This document shows, one piece after another, positions 49,057 through 64,000 of a stretch of DNA of 64,000 bases. The first letter of the stretch is position 1. Each line of letters begins with the position of its first letter. The DNA lies in NCBI GenBank assembly GCA_946807835.1, contig OX327696.1, positions 5,158,501 to 5,222,500 on the forward strand. The letters are read 5' to 3'. Under the pieces are notes generated by a model that did no database searches, was not told where the DNA came from, and saw only the letters and a program-made list of their open reading frames with translations. This DNA comes from Ailanthus altissimus (taxonomy: Eukaryota; Streptophyta; Magnoliopsida; Sapindales; Simaroubaceae). The position numbers and the translations under genes were made by a program.

Positions 49057-49879
49057 ATAAATACTCCAAAAAAAAATACCCCTTAATTAAAAAATCAAAT
49101 GCCCACCTCTTTTTCAACAATCTAGCTTGCATCAAAGCTTCGTTCCAAAAAAAAAAAATCATAAGAACCTAACAAAATAAGGACTCCCCATAACATTATA
49201 TCATATGAATCAAAGAATATAGACGGAAAATTAAGTAAAAATAAAAAATCAAATAAAGCAATGTTGGTGGTCAAAACTTGTACCTAAGAGAAAGATTGAA
49301 ATTACCCATCTTGTACGGTGTGAGACGAGAGATAAGAAGAGAGATTATGGGGGTCTCAATGGCCATGTTATTATTGTTATTGTTATTGTTGTTGTTGGTC
49401 TCTTCTTGCTCTTGCTTTTGTTGCAGCTCTGCTCTGATTTCCATCCCTTTAATGCTATGAAAATATAAAATTTTCAATTGGGTATTTAGATACTGACACG
49501 GGTCCTCCGATTCCGAAAATTTCTTGGAAAATCCTACCTCCATTAGATTCAGACAGTGACTGTAATATTTTTTTTCTCTTTGAAATATACAGCTACTGTG
49601 CTTAAAAAATGTAATTATTGAGTGTTAAAAAATTTGTAATTATTGGACGTGAATAGTTAGATGACGTTTCAGGTTTAAAATTCAAAATTGAAATTGTATT
49701 TTTTCTTTTTAGTCCTTTTGATTTGCTAGTGGTTAAGGATGGCGGAATGCGGAATTGTTTTTTTTTGTGAAAAGTTAAATTATTTATTAGGTGTTAATCA
49801 AGTTAGCGGTCAAACCGAGTCAAGAGACATAAGTATCTAAAGAGAAAACAAAAAGAATTTAAATAAGACCGCAATGGGG

Positions 49880-50290
49880 AATTTTGAAGGAGCTATGTAA
49901 CAGTTAACTCTGCCATTGCATGCAATTGCAGAGGATCCAGGAAGAGAACGAGCAAGGTGTGTATCAGAAAACCAGAATAGACCGTTAAGTGATTTTGATG
50001 TACAGGATTCCGGAAAAGTTGGTGAATGGTGATAGCACTTACTGTTTTTTCCCCGTGCATTGGCATTTCAATTTGATTAAAGTTACCTGTAAACAGTGAT
50101 GTAATTCCAAAGCTATTGAGCAAGGTCAAAAATTGGCGCCTCTTTCGTTGACTTGGAAAATGTTGAAAAGCTGTACAGAGACAGACTAGATATGGAAAAA
50201 TAAGCATAGCCCTTAGCCTTAAATTTATTGAGATTCATATATATTGGCTCTTACATTCACAAAGTACAACAATAAGAATTGAGTAAACAG
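49880..50290 (+). pseudogene. Decayed copy of DUF7705 exon 4 and 3' flank
   Basis: gaattttgaaggagctatgt with the following acceptor region repeats 42898-42940. agaacgagcaagg at about 49946 repeats the exon start. An internal deletion then removes the IWTSLNVGTEIYV codons, after which ccgttaagtgattttgatgta resumes the exon near 49981. The following 3' flank matches about 43640-43800 up to the OPR 3' end. No other DUF7705 exon is found nearby, so this is a duplicated fragment and cannot encode the protein. Confidence 0.85.
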
Positions 50291-50354
50291 AACAACGGAG
50301 TAGATTGAACTAGAGAAAATGATAAGCGTTTTATCAATCTCCTATTTTGTTAAA

Positions 50355-53240
<2,886 letters not shown>

Positions 53241-53400
53241 TTATCGGGATATTAAATTACTTGCATGAGAATTGCGATTCTTTTCTGCTTTGGGAAAAAT
53301 GAAAATTGAATGAAAATGGACAGATTCAATTGGGTATTTATAGACTGATGTGGATCGTCCGATTGCGTTTTCAAATGATTTATTGTATCTAGGAGAGTCC
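53241..53400 (-). promoter_or_regulatory. Promoter and 5' leader of the OPR gene
   Basis: On - a TATA box, TATAAATA, lies at 53342-53335, about 95 bp upstream of the first ATG. The same position in copy 1 reads TCTAAATA (about 49480), so the pseudogene has lost the consensus. The rest of the region up to 53711 is AT-rich with no further gene. Confidence 0.6.
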
Positions 53401-53711
53401 AAACCTACCCTTGATTGGAATCCGACACCGACTGTTTAAAAATTGCTTTATTGGATTTCAATAATTCGATGACGTTCGCAGGTGCGTGGGTTTTTGGAGT
53501 TACGTGGCTTTTTTTACGCGACATTTTTTTATTCAAAAACCTAACAATAGGTAGGGAGAATGGACCAACGGAAGAGCAAAAGAATAAATGATAAAAAAAT
53601 TTGGTGAAAGAGATCGAAAGATTTTGAAGTTTTAAAAATGTTATAGACTTTTATTGAATGATAAAAACTGTTTAAGTTGAAAGTGAACGGGTAAAAATAA
53701 GTAAAATAATA

Positions 53712-54442
53712 TTTTAGAAGCTTAACAAATTACAGTAATTATACATTGGTATAATATTATTTATTTTTGACTTAAACCTTTATAATTTTATTCTTAAATT
53801 TTATTTAAAAGACTTTCTATTAATAAAAATATAGTTAATTTTTTATAAATTCATGATCTTTTTTATATCTAGTCAATGTAGGATATTTGTTCGTTTTCTT
53901 TAATAATTCTCCTTTTGAATAAAAAGACCATACTGTTTCTCCTGAAACGATATTTTATCCGCTCCTCCAATAATTTGCTACTTATCTTCATAGCGTTGAT
54001 CGTTCACGCTTTACGTGAAGCACTATAGTACCAATTACTATTAAAAAAATTGGCTCTATTAGGTCAACTTCGCATCACTACATTAGTTGCACACGTTTTA
54101 CATGAAGCTTAAAGCACAACAACACTTATTTATAGAACACAACATAAATCCATTGAAAACTAGCAGCATAAACCAGGCTCACCACCTTCTCATTCAACAC
54201 TAAAGATTTCTTCCACATAACAACTACAGGACATGGCTCTTATACCGTTGTCAGGAACCCAATGAACCACACATATCTTTACATTAGTATGAAATTGTCC
54301 ATTTTGACCTAAGCCTTCATGATTTAGCTCTTGGGCTTTACTTAAAAGACTACATACTAATAGAAATATAGTTAACTCCTTATAAATCCATAATCTTCCC
54401 CATATCTAGCCAATGTGGAACATTTGTTCACTTTTCTTGACA
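53712..54442 (-). mobile_element. TRIM-like mini LTR retrotransposon
   Basis: Two direct repeats of about 195 bp (53712-53907 and 54249-54442) flank about 340 bp of non-coding DNA. The right repeat is bounded by TGTCAGGAA...TTCTTGACA. Shared words are ctattaataaaaatatagtt / tactaatagaaatatagtta and tatctag(t/c)caatgt. On -, cggtataagagcc just inside the right repeat is a decayed tRNA-Met primer site (from tggtatcagagcc). The 'tctagccaatgtggaac' motif is widespread in plant LTRs. No target duplication was found and no protein is encoded. Confidence 0.75.
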
Positions 54443-54472
54443 TACTAAAATACCCCTGAATCATATAGATGG

Positions 54473-55085
54473 TTTTTATATATAACACGTGTCAAAATAC
54501 ATTTGGTTTATATTTAAAATAAAACAAAATAAATAAATAAATATTTTAATTAACTACCCCACTATCGTCGAAAAATAGCGACTGGCCAACTTTCGATCAT
54601 CGTTTTTCGACAACGGTAAACACTAAAAAATGTCAAATTTTATATCATTAATTATATTTTTCTTTATCTACACAATAGTAGATCATTTTTTATTTTTACA
54701 AAAAGTACCAAAAGATGGAAAAAAAAATGGTGAGGAGGGGCAGTGGCCACCGTCGCCTGTTGTTTTTACTACCCCACCATTTGACAGCAAAAAGCGGTAG
54801 CCACCGGCCCTTATTATTTTTTGCCATCTTTTAATTTTTTTTAACTCAAAACTGATTCTACCATTGTGTAGATCATGAAAAATAAAATTCAATGGTATAG
54901 AATTTAATCATTTTAGTTGTCAGAGCATCGTAAAAAACCAACGCCCGGCGATCAATCGATAGTCGTTCTCTGACACTAGTAGGCAGTTCTATTTTTTTAC
55001 TTATTTTTAAATTTTAATTTATTTAATATTATATATATAAGAAGTTGACACTTAATATCAATTATGTGTTATATTTTAATAGTTA
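54473..55085. mobile_element. Foldback/MITE-like element, about 0.6 kb hairpin
   Basis: The stretch is one long imperfect inverted repeat centred at about 54770. Paired landmarks keep the same centre: cgtgtca at 54488 with tgacac ending 55051, aactacccc at 54552 with aggcagtt ending 54988, and tctacacaat at 54667 with attgtgtaga ending 54872. The centre is GC-rich (gtggccaccgtcgcc against ggtagccaccggcc). Outer ends atataacac and gtgttatat also pair. No coding capacity. Target duplication not resolved, so it could be a Mutator-type MITE or another foldback class. Confidence 0.8.
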
Positions 55086-57747
55086 AAGGGCTATATTTTC
55101 ACCCAAAGGTCCATCAAGTTTATTATTTTTATTCTTTTGTCTAATAGGGATATTTTGGTACTTTCAACTCATTTGAAAGTCAAAAATAATTTAACCCTTT
55201 TATTGTTAATTCAAACAATTTTCATTATCATGAGGGTCTTTATGGCATTTTTGAAATTTCAATAATTTTTCAATTTGTTTTACTAAACTTCAAGGGTTTA
55301 TATATTTTTACCTAAGAATAAATTAGACGAGATAAGAAAAAAAATAAAAGAGATGAGATGATATTATTATTATTATTATGTTAAATTTGGTAAATTTTAA
55401 ATAATTTTTAAATCTATAAAAATTATATATTAGCTTAAATCTTAACTATTGATTATAAAATAATTTAATAAATAAAAGCTTGTGTTAGAAATGGGTAAAA
55501 AAAGATGTGCCATCAATCCTGCCCATAATTAAAAATACTTATTGAATCAATTTTGAATAAAATATTAACAATACTCCACAGTGTCTCAAAGCAATGTTGG
55601 GTTCAATTCCAACCAACCCAATCAGTCTAATGCCACTTACCTTGTTTTTGTTTAATATGAAAAACTGTGTAAACACGTCAACACTAGATCCTTCATATTT
55701 GAGCAGTCTTAACTAACTCACATGTAGTTGTCGAATAAGTGGTCGATCTAACGGTAAGAAAGAAGACATGCCCTTCTGACAACTAGGAAAATTTTGAGAA
55801 AAAGTTCACATTTTCACTCCAAATATTCCCTTGTAAATAAAGAAGTCTTTTCTCACTCAATATTCATGAAATATATCTTTTAAAATTTTAAATTCCTTTT
55901 ATTCTCTGTTTAATTGAATTAACTATTTATTCACACAAATATAGTTTCACAAATACCAAATTTTTTTTTTCTTTTTGAGAACTTATTATTTCTTGAATAA
56001 ACCCTTCTAATTTCACTGACCTGAGCATTAAAGTATTTTTTTGTAAGTAAACGAGAATGCTTTGGTCATTCAAAATCAGAATGACAAAATCTAAACATCT
56101 TCGATTAATGAAAAATTGATCTAGGATACCTCATGCATAAATTATTGTTAATAAATTGACTCTTTTTTAATAAGAATTTATATTTTTATTTAAGTTTTTT
56201 AGATAATTTATTTAACACTAATATTATACTTACATAGTTGAAATATAAGATTGTATTCTAACTAACTTATCACCAATCAGTGACTATTACTTGTTAGGTA
56301 GTTTTGACTTTTTATTTTTTATTAATATGGTAGCTATACTAATCAATGATGAGTTTATTAAATGCCACATCAATTAATACAAAATTTATATTCTAATTAT
56401 ATAAATGTAGTACTATTTTTTTTATTTAATAATTTTTTTATTAGATTTATCTTATTGAGATGGAATTAATATATTAGAGAAAAACTATTTTAAAAACTAT
56501 TATGATTTACTATAAATAGGGGGATTGTGTTCACTTGGGTATCATTAATCTCTAGATAAACAATTTTTAATACGAGAGAAATTGCAAGGACTATTGAAAT
56601 TAGTGTACTTAAGATTTGGGTGCAATGAAAAAAACTCTCAAATGTGTTATAATTAATAATTTTCTACGAATTTTGTCTTGTAGTCCTTGGCTGTCGTAGT
56701 TTTTCTCCAATTTAAGAATTTTCTAAGTAAATATTATGATTTGGGTCTTTTTCATTCATTATTTTTTTTACCTATTACTTATTTGATATATTGTTTGTGA
56801 AGTCATAGTTTTTCGACTTCAAAGATGACATGTGAAAAGATCCTTCTTTCTCCAATTTTTCCTTTTTTTTTTGAAAACATACCTGATTGATTACCTCAAT
56901 ACTTAAAAAAGACAATCTGGCATTCAAGACATTAAAGATTTTCTTTCAAGAAACATAAGAAAATGTGTTTTGATGATGAAAATAGAATGTTAAGTTTTGA
57001 GAGAGTTTTTGGGTTAATTCTAAATTGAGAGAATTTTGTATATTAGTGTTTAATTTTTCTTATGTGTGCAAGAAATAGAATACTCTCTTTTTATTGGTGG
57101 AATTTAGAGGAAAGGGATGGCTTTCCTTCAAATTTCTAATCTAAATTGGTCAATCATCTTATTTCATTATCGGCCATTGATCCCTCTATCTCGGATGAAT
57201 GGTTAGCACCTCTTTTTTTTTGGACCTTGCCAATGGCTACATGACCCTTTTAGAGATTATCTTGTGTATATGACTTCATAGTGAATCTAAATTTTATAAG
57301 AGAGTGGAAAAGTAACATATTTTTATTAGACTAACCAATTTTTGTCCCAATATTTGTATAAATCTTGGGCATAAAAATGAAATAAATATAAATGGAATCC
57401 AATTATTAAATGAATGATTGATTAGCCATAGATAAATAAGCCATTTTCATATCTAACAAGATTAGATATGATTAATCTTTATTATGATAACTCATCTCGA
57501 TTATCTATTTAATATGAGTAACTCATATTAGACATGATTTAATTTATCCTTTTAACATAGTAACTCAACTTGTTTTCTAAAACAAATTTAGTAATACCTA
57601 ACAATAATAATAATTAATCAAAATTCAAATCCACCGTTCTAATTAGCCGGTCATGGACTAAAAAAGATAATTAGACTTTTTATATAAAAATATAATTAAT
57701 AATAGAAAAAATAATTGCTGAATTTTTTTAATTTAGCCTAATTACCT
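55086..57747. other. AT-rich stretch without a recognised gene
   Basis: No supported frame, RNA gene or bounded element over 2.6 kb. The part at about 57000-57660 has LTR-like composition, with a small palindrome aatatgagt-a-actcatatt at about 57510-57528, but no partner or primer site was found. Confidence 0.45.
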
Positions 57748-57884
57748 AAAACACCTCTTAATTTTAAAACTACCTAAAAGATTCCTTTTTAGTATGAAAA
57801 AGAATTTAATTAGAGAGGTGTTTAAAGCATTAAACACCTCTCTAATAAAATCTTTTAGATAATTTTAAAATTAAGGGAGTGTTT
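57748..57884. repeat. Nested double hairpin, MITE-like
   Basis: The inner hairpin is perfect: attagagaggtgttta (57809-57824), loop aagcat, taaacacctctctaat (57831-57846). The outer arms are about 35 bp and imperfect: aaacacctcttaattttaaa from 57748, and its reverse ending at gtgttt (57884). The inner arm also repeats the word aacacctct of the outer arm, so four copies of that word alternate in direction. Confidence 0.75.
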
Positions 57885-58636
57885 AAAATACTTGAAATAA
57901 ACTAAAAGGATTCAACAGTCATTTTAAAAAAAATAATATGATAAGTGTCATAAACAGGTGATAAAATGCGTGGGTGAACAAGACGAAATTACTCACATAA
58001 TATTAGTGTAGAAATGAGTTGCATGTTGAGGCTATATATTTGAAGTAATGTTATATTTCTTAAATGTTATCTCAATATTTTTATCTCAAAATTGATATAT
58101 TAAGTAATTATTGAGTGGTAAAATTATACAAATTTCAAAATCTATTATTTCATTACCCAATGATTATTTAACAAATTATTTAGAATAAAAATTTTAGAAT
58201 AATATTCAAAAAATATAACATTATTTTATGTACTCGAATACAACACAAATTATTAAACGAGTGAATATGACACAACCATTAATTTTATTCAATTAAAATA
58301 TAAATTCCTCATCGCATTTGTGTCTTGTTGTTGTGTCATGACGTAAAGTACCACCTTTATATAAAATTAGGCAATAAATTTCATACATTCCCTAGCCTTA
58401 ATCCGAGGTTTGAGCCTTGACAGAGACTAGGGCAATATAAAAGTGTTGTGTAAGTGATGTATGGTTCCAGTTAGTGTATAATATAATATCAAGGTATGTA
58501 TCCGAACGTGCGTAAGTGTGTAAGTGACGTATTGTCTCGATTAGTGTTTGATGTAAATCAATATTTAGGCTTCAATCCTCTTGTATAGTGCATTCATTCC
58601 TCTCATTACTAATGGAAATATGTGTTTAGACGTGTG
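57885..58636. other. AT-rich spacer with a short diverged repeat
   Basis: No gene. A unit of about 40 bp, gtaagtga(t/c)gtat..., occurs at about 58449 and 58519, and a third time at about 60939, directly right of the A-family LTR. The LTR therefore seems to have landed in or next to this short repeat. Confidence 0.45.
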
Positions 58637-60935
58637 TGTTGGTGTTGTGTGCTTATGCGTATGCGCCATGCTATAGGTGATTGTGTGCATTATTAAATAA
58701 TTTAACAATAAATATATCATATATGTAACACTGCGGATTAAAGCACACATTATATTATCACATTACACTAATGAGATTGGAGATTTACCCTTAAAACGTA
58801 TTTTTGAACAAGTTTAATTATGGATGATGGGGGCTTTTTCAAGCTAAACTATAAGCTTTTCTTTTAAGCAATTCTTTGCTACTAATATATTATCGTCTCT
58901 TGAATTTATGGTTAACTATTAACCTTTTAAAAGAAACTGAAGCAATTCACTCTCAAATCTCTCTCGGTTGGCCAACAATTTATATAGGCAAACCATTGCC
59001 TTTGTTTTGGCCAATTGGAGAAGACTTGATTGCCATCTTGAGCAGCATGACAAGGCAAGTAAAATGGCCAACAGCTGGTTAATAAATTTGATGAATAATG
59101 AGCTGCTTTCGTGGCCATTTAGGGAAGCAATTGGCGGCTTGATTTCACAAATCGTTGAAATCGTTGCCAGCAGCTGCGTGATCAAAGATTGAATCAAATT
59201 CAATCTCATTTAAACAATTGCCTTTAAACAATGCCACATTCTAGTTTGCATTTCATTTGTTTTCAATTGATTCTTTTGGACAAATAAGAATTCAACACAC
59301 AATCTTTACTTTTGTTTATCCAATAAATTTAAAATAAATAGGCTATATATTATTATCATCAAATGAATCAAATACATTTGATATAATAATTGCTCAAATA
59401 ATTTAAATAAAATAATAATTATTTTATTAAAATGGTCTAATATTAAATTAAGTACTATATAAATTATTGACATAATTTGAGGCATACATTAAATAGATTA
59501 AAATGTCAAGTCTCACTTGATATAATTTTAAATTTATTATTTAAACCTTAACTATTCTCCGAGAGACCTTAAAATAAATAGTCGAATAATTTAAATTTAA
59601 ATAAAACAACAATATTTCATTTAAATGGCAGCTATGTTCTCCAATGCTAAATTTAGTACTCATACAAATTATTGACACAATTTAAGGCATATACTAGGTA
59701 GATTAAAATGTCAAGTCTCACTTGACACAATTTTAGGTTTAACACTTAAACTTTAGCTACTCTCCAAGATGCCCTAAAATAAATTTATATTTTTCAAAAA
59801 CTTCTCAGATCGAATAATTCAATTTGGTGCGCTACTCATATGCTCAACGAGTACACTTCATATAGTGAGATTTCCTAGGTTCACACTCATTTTGTCTCAC
59901 AAAACATTTTCGTAAGTCCATAACCGATACTCCACACACATATGTTATGAATAATACAAAACGGTACATTGAACTATACAAGTTGAGATTAATTCATATT
60001 CGTACAATCCTTCTATCATATAAATTTTGAAATAGTGGAGACATAAATTAATACTATCAAGTCCTTTATTGCTCAACCATAAACTTATCTCTTCGATTCG
60101 TATTCCAATAAATAATATCTGTAAACTACTTTGCAATATTATTTATACCACATAAAACTCTTTCATGAGTTAAATGCTTATGGTTATAAGACTTTCTAAA
60201 ATTCAACTTTAAAGCATCTAGAAATTTAACTTACCTATATGAGTTGACAAATCTCATGTCTACATATACTAGACTCCATAAGTATCAGACCATTCCTAGC
60301 GACACCCAGTTGTCAGACTATAAAAAGTCTCTAACATGTGTAGAATTTAAGTATGATGGATCACTCATAAGCCCACCGTGGTGCTTAGGTTAAAGGACCA
60401 CAAATACTACTCAATTCGAGAATACATTTCATTGATAATTTGATGAGATATCTATTGGAGGTCTTGATTGAGTCTTGTTCAATATCCAGTCCTCACTGAA
60501 TACCTGTATATCTATACGAGCTTCCACTAAACTTATGGTCTGCTAAGATTAACCATTTAGACGATCCAGATATAGATATACATTGATCTATATAAATTAA
60601 TTCTACTCGACAGACCATCAATCGATGAAAATAAAGCAAGAACTTATAATTTGAGAACATACTTACACAATGACATTTCCTAACAGCACTTGTAACTCTT
60701 TGCAACTATGTCATTGTTAATATATTCTCAAGTCTTTATCCTATTTTAGATGAGGTTCTAACTCTATAGACCTACTCTGAACTCCTTTATATCAATATAA
60801 TGTCTGAAATGTTACAAATATCTTACCTTAATAAAATTAATTAATTAGCTATTAATAAAATATTTGTTATTAGATAAATATGAAATTATAATATTTATAT
60901 AAAATTAGGATGACATATAAACACAAATTTCAATA
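58637..60935 (-). repeat. A-family LTR, minus orientation (about 2.3 kb)
   Basis: The - strand starts near TATTGAAATTTGTGTTTATA at 60935 and follows the solo LTR at 30503-32774: shared accttgcatg-type R region, catttcagacattatattga and tggatcgtctaaatgg words near 60780 and 60560. The left end was set at tgttggtgttgtgtgc because this gives the family length. The flanks gtgtg and atatg do not match. No internal region is attached. The U5 part at 58800-59210 is diverged from the other copies. Confidence 0.65.
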
Positions 60936-61688
60936 ATATGTAAGTGATGTATAATCTCGATTAATGTCTGATGTAATATGAGTGTTGAAAAAACCATTTT
61001 CTTGACCTGTAGTCTCTGTATATAGGCCATGGATATCACGAGAAGATTAGAAAGAATTAAATCATAAAAATTTGAATATGATTTATATTACTAATTCCAT
61101 TTAAACAATATAAAAAGATTTCTAAAAAATTAGATGAGTCCAATAAAACTCTTCTAACAAAAGTAATGAAAAAAAAAAGTCTTTAAAAAGAACTTAAATT
61201 CATTTAGTCATGGTTCAATTGAAATACATGTTCCCATTACTACATTTTGAGAATGAACGAAATTCCTACCCTATAAAACTATTGATCATGTACTAAGAAA
61301 GTGATAAAAGAAAATCTAAATTACATACACTCATTAACAATATATCGAAAACTTATTCATGTATACACTTTACTATACATAGCACCCAATTTTTCTTTAA
61401 ATATTGACTTGAGCGCAAAAATATTTTCTTTTGAGGGAAGACTACTAATATTAGTGCTAAAATATTTTTTTTTTAAGGAAAACAAAGGGCATTTTGATTA
61501 ATTTAAAAGAAAGGTGCAAAGACAAAAATATAATTGAACTTAAAAATTCCGATTTAAAGAGCTTTAGGTAATTACATCTTATTGTTTCTAATTATTACTT
61601 AATCCATTAAGATGAAACAAAAAGCTTTATTAAAAATAAAACTACACTAAAATTTTGAAAGATGCAAATTTATTGATATTAACATTAG
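60936..61688. other. AT-rich spacer without a recognised gene
   Basis: Beyond the third copy of the short repeat at 60939, nothing recognisable. A 66-codon open stretch at 61301-61501 has low-complexity composition and no family resemblance. Confidence 0.45.
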
Positions 61689-62100
61689 TGTTAGAATTTG
61701 ATAATTTAAAATTGTATTTGAGTATGATTCTGAGTTGGAGATTAATAACGAGTCAAAATAAGATCAAGAAAGCGTTAGATGAAAAAAAAATAATAATAAT
61801 AAATCAAAAGTGAAAAAGAGCTTAAAAAACGAAAGAGTCAAAACCGCATCGCAACAGTACTTAATCACCAACTTATGATACCTAAACACCCAGACCTAGT
61901 ATCAAGTAACACCTAGGTGCCAAATTGTGGTGCTTAGGTGCTGACCTACAGAAAATTTTCTATTTTAAACAGGATTTTCATTTTAATTCTAATAGTTCTT
62001 ATTTTAATAGTAAAATCATTATTACACATTTATTAACTTCAAAGTTTTTGTATGGCTTAAGTTTAGGATCGGAATTCTTTTTTATCTCAGTTTTCACCTT
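61689..62100 (+). repeat. Family-B LTR fragment
   Basis: Starts tgttagaatttgataattta and then ttgagtatgattctgagttg, as in the other family-B LTRs. A weak counterpart of the GC-rich island, with acctaggtgc words, lies at about 61845-61945. The right end fades into AT-rich DNA and no primer site follows, so it is truncated. Confidence 0.6.
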
Positions 62101-64000
62101 AATAAATATAAGTATGTGATTAGTGGCCGATTAAAAAATTAAATAAATTTTAATCTGACATATTTAATGTAATATACATGTTAGAATATTCTAACAAAAT
62201 TAGGTAAACTTAAATCAAGAAAAAAATCCTCATTTTGAGAGCCGACCCCCTCAAATCTAAATATAATTCCGGCAATGCTTATTATTCATGACATAAATAT
62301 TCTCAAATCACTTCTAAAGTCTGATTTTATAATATAAAAAAATAATAATAATATAAGATATCAAGAGATTTTACAAGTAATATTAAATACAAGCGAGGGT
62401 AAATGGTGTCTGCTAATGTTTCCTTCTAAGCACAGTTGAATTGATTATGAATGCGCAAAATATTTACAACAATCTAAATTCAAGTAAAAATAAAAAATTA
62501 GTGTTTTATGAGTAAGTGATTTTTTATTTCCCTCTTAAATTCTTAAGAAAAAGGAAAAATTTTATAAATAGCTATAATTTTGGGCATTAAATTAATTGAG
62601 TCATTTATAAAAAATTTTAAAATTTTAAATCAAAAATACTCTTTTACTATTTTAATAATACTTATTATAGTGAATAAGACCACTACAATAATTTTTGCAT
62701 CTCTCTTATAAGTTTTTTAAAATTTTAACTTAAAACATATTTTAAAATTAATTCAAATAAAAAAATTTAAAATAATATAAATTAAAAATGAGTAAATTTA
62801 ATTAAAAAATAATAATAAATGAGCAAAATTAAATAAAAACGCAAAAGAAATATTGATGACCGATCCCAACGACAAGTCATGCGCCATGCCTCGCTATACG
62901 AGGAGAGGCACACAACCCCTTTTCTCGCTTTATCTTACACTATAAAGAGGGTGTAAAAAATTTTGAACTTCATTTATTATTTTAATCTTCGATTTTATCA
63001 TTAACAAACAGTATTTGATCTGTCTTCTTTATTAATAAAAGAAAATTAATAAAATAATTTTTTATTATAAAAATTTATACCTTTAAAATAGTGTTTATTT
63101 TGAACATTTCCGCAGGAAAAAAAAGTGATGCCTGCCACCTAAAAAAAAAAAACGTGATGCTTGCCCTTGTCGTAAATCATTCACTCGAGTGATATGTCGG
63201 TTCATCACTTTTGAAAAGGACATGTCGAAGTTCATCTTCCCACAATATTGTCCAAGTTCATATTCAAGTCTGCCTCACAAAAGAGAAAGGCAACATGTAG
63301 AATCATGTATTGGCCAACAACCGAATTGATATACGATGCCCTCTTTTTCGCCAAGCGTTTTCATCTAAACCACATCTACTATAATTTGAATTTTTCTTTA
63401 TGAAAGATACTTGATGCAAAATTTTTTTTAAAAAAATTAAGCATTATAAACCCAAAAATAAACTAATCCCAATTGCTGGCCTTGGAAGAAAATGTTAGAG
63501 GGAAATTTCTCTTTTTGACCATTATTTTGTTTTATTATCTTTATTTGACTTGTCAAATTTTCATTTCTTTATTAATCAAAGAAATAGCGATCATTTTGTC
63601 CTAGAAGCAATTTTAAGCTTCTCTCTCAAAACACAACAGTTAGGCATGCTGCCCAATAGTAAGGCGGCGCCTTGTGTCACCATATGGTAATTTTTTTTAT
63701 TAAAAAGTTTAATTTTTTATTATTTAATTTAATTTTATAATTTATTCTAAATTTTATTTAATAAATAAAATATTATTTACTCTTTTGAACAATTTCTTTA
63801 TCTCTTTCAGACACTTAAATTTTTTTAAAATTCTTTATTAAATTTCTCACATAATTTGTAAATTGACTTTAAATACAACACATTCTAAAGATTAGAAGTG
63901 AAATAATCGATTGGAGAGTTAAAAGTTAAAAATTAATGAATTTTTACTATTTTATTTTTTTGTTGGTTTATATTGTACTAATTTAAATATATAGATTTAT
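62101..64000. other. AT-rich stretch to window end, no recognised gene
   Basis: No gene is visible. A small stem, tgcctcgctatacgaggagaggca, lies at about 62887-62910 (two overlapping short pairings). A GC-rich palindromic word, aaggcggcgcctt, lies at about 63661-63673. The remainder is AT-rich with poly-A and poly-T runs. Confidence 0.45.

Noticed and set aside
57000..57660. A further LTR element
   Set aside because: Composition is suggestive but no paired repeat, primer site or target duplication was found.

Overview
This is a eudicot nuclear chromosome segment: about 70% AT, split genes with GT-AG introns, and most of the length made of decayed transposable elements. The species cannot be named from the sequence. 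Only two genes look intact: a four-exon secreted-type DUF7705 protein (+ strand, 37942-43101) and a five-exon 12-oxophytodienoate reductase of the OPR1 type (- strand, 50355-53240).

Left part (1-8000): an LTR-like fragment, then a decayed Mutator-like element. It carries a mudrA-type transposase relic on + (about 1990-4310) and, convergent with it, a relic of a DUF1985 plus C48 (Ulp1/SUMO-type) protease gene on - (about 4870-6360).

Middle (8019-37270): one hAT transposon split in two by a deep nest of LTR retrotransposons. Its BED-finger end is at 8.6-9.06 kb and its dimerisation end at 35.85-36.75 kb. From outside in, the nest is: hAT; a gag/protease-only element of a family I call B; a Copia element A2; a Copia element A1 (10915-30157, LTRs about 2.1 kb); a Ty3/Gypsy element on - (15535-24648, inserted in the A1 integrase reading frame); and a Copia-type solo LTR (23087-24011). 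Side insertions are a Gypsy-type solo LTR (26637-28068, target duplication GTTAG) and an A-family solo LTR on - (30503-32774, target duplication ATAAC).

Genic island (37300-53400): the DUF7705 gene, then an OPR pseudogene (43891-49444) whose first intron holds a second family-B element (46124-49056), then a rotted copy of the last DUF7705 exon (about 49880-50040), then the intact OPR gene. The order exon 4 - OPR - exon-4 relic - OPR shows a tandem segmental duplication with one decayed and one kept OPR copy.

Right part (53700-64000): a TRIM-like mini LTR element (53712-54442), a 0.6-kb foldback element (54473-55085), a nested hairpin (57748-57884), an A-family LTR on - (58637-60935) and a family-B LTR fragment (61689-62100), in AT-rich DNA where no gene is visible.

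GC-rich islands recur in several otherwise unrelated LTRs or leaders (13.3, 23.8, 27.7, 33.0, 35.4, 46.7, 48.8 and weakly 61.9 kb). The most ordered is a ten-copy GCTGG(n)GCG motif array in the Gypsy-type solo LTR. All boundaries and homologies were read by eye; no alignment was run.
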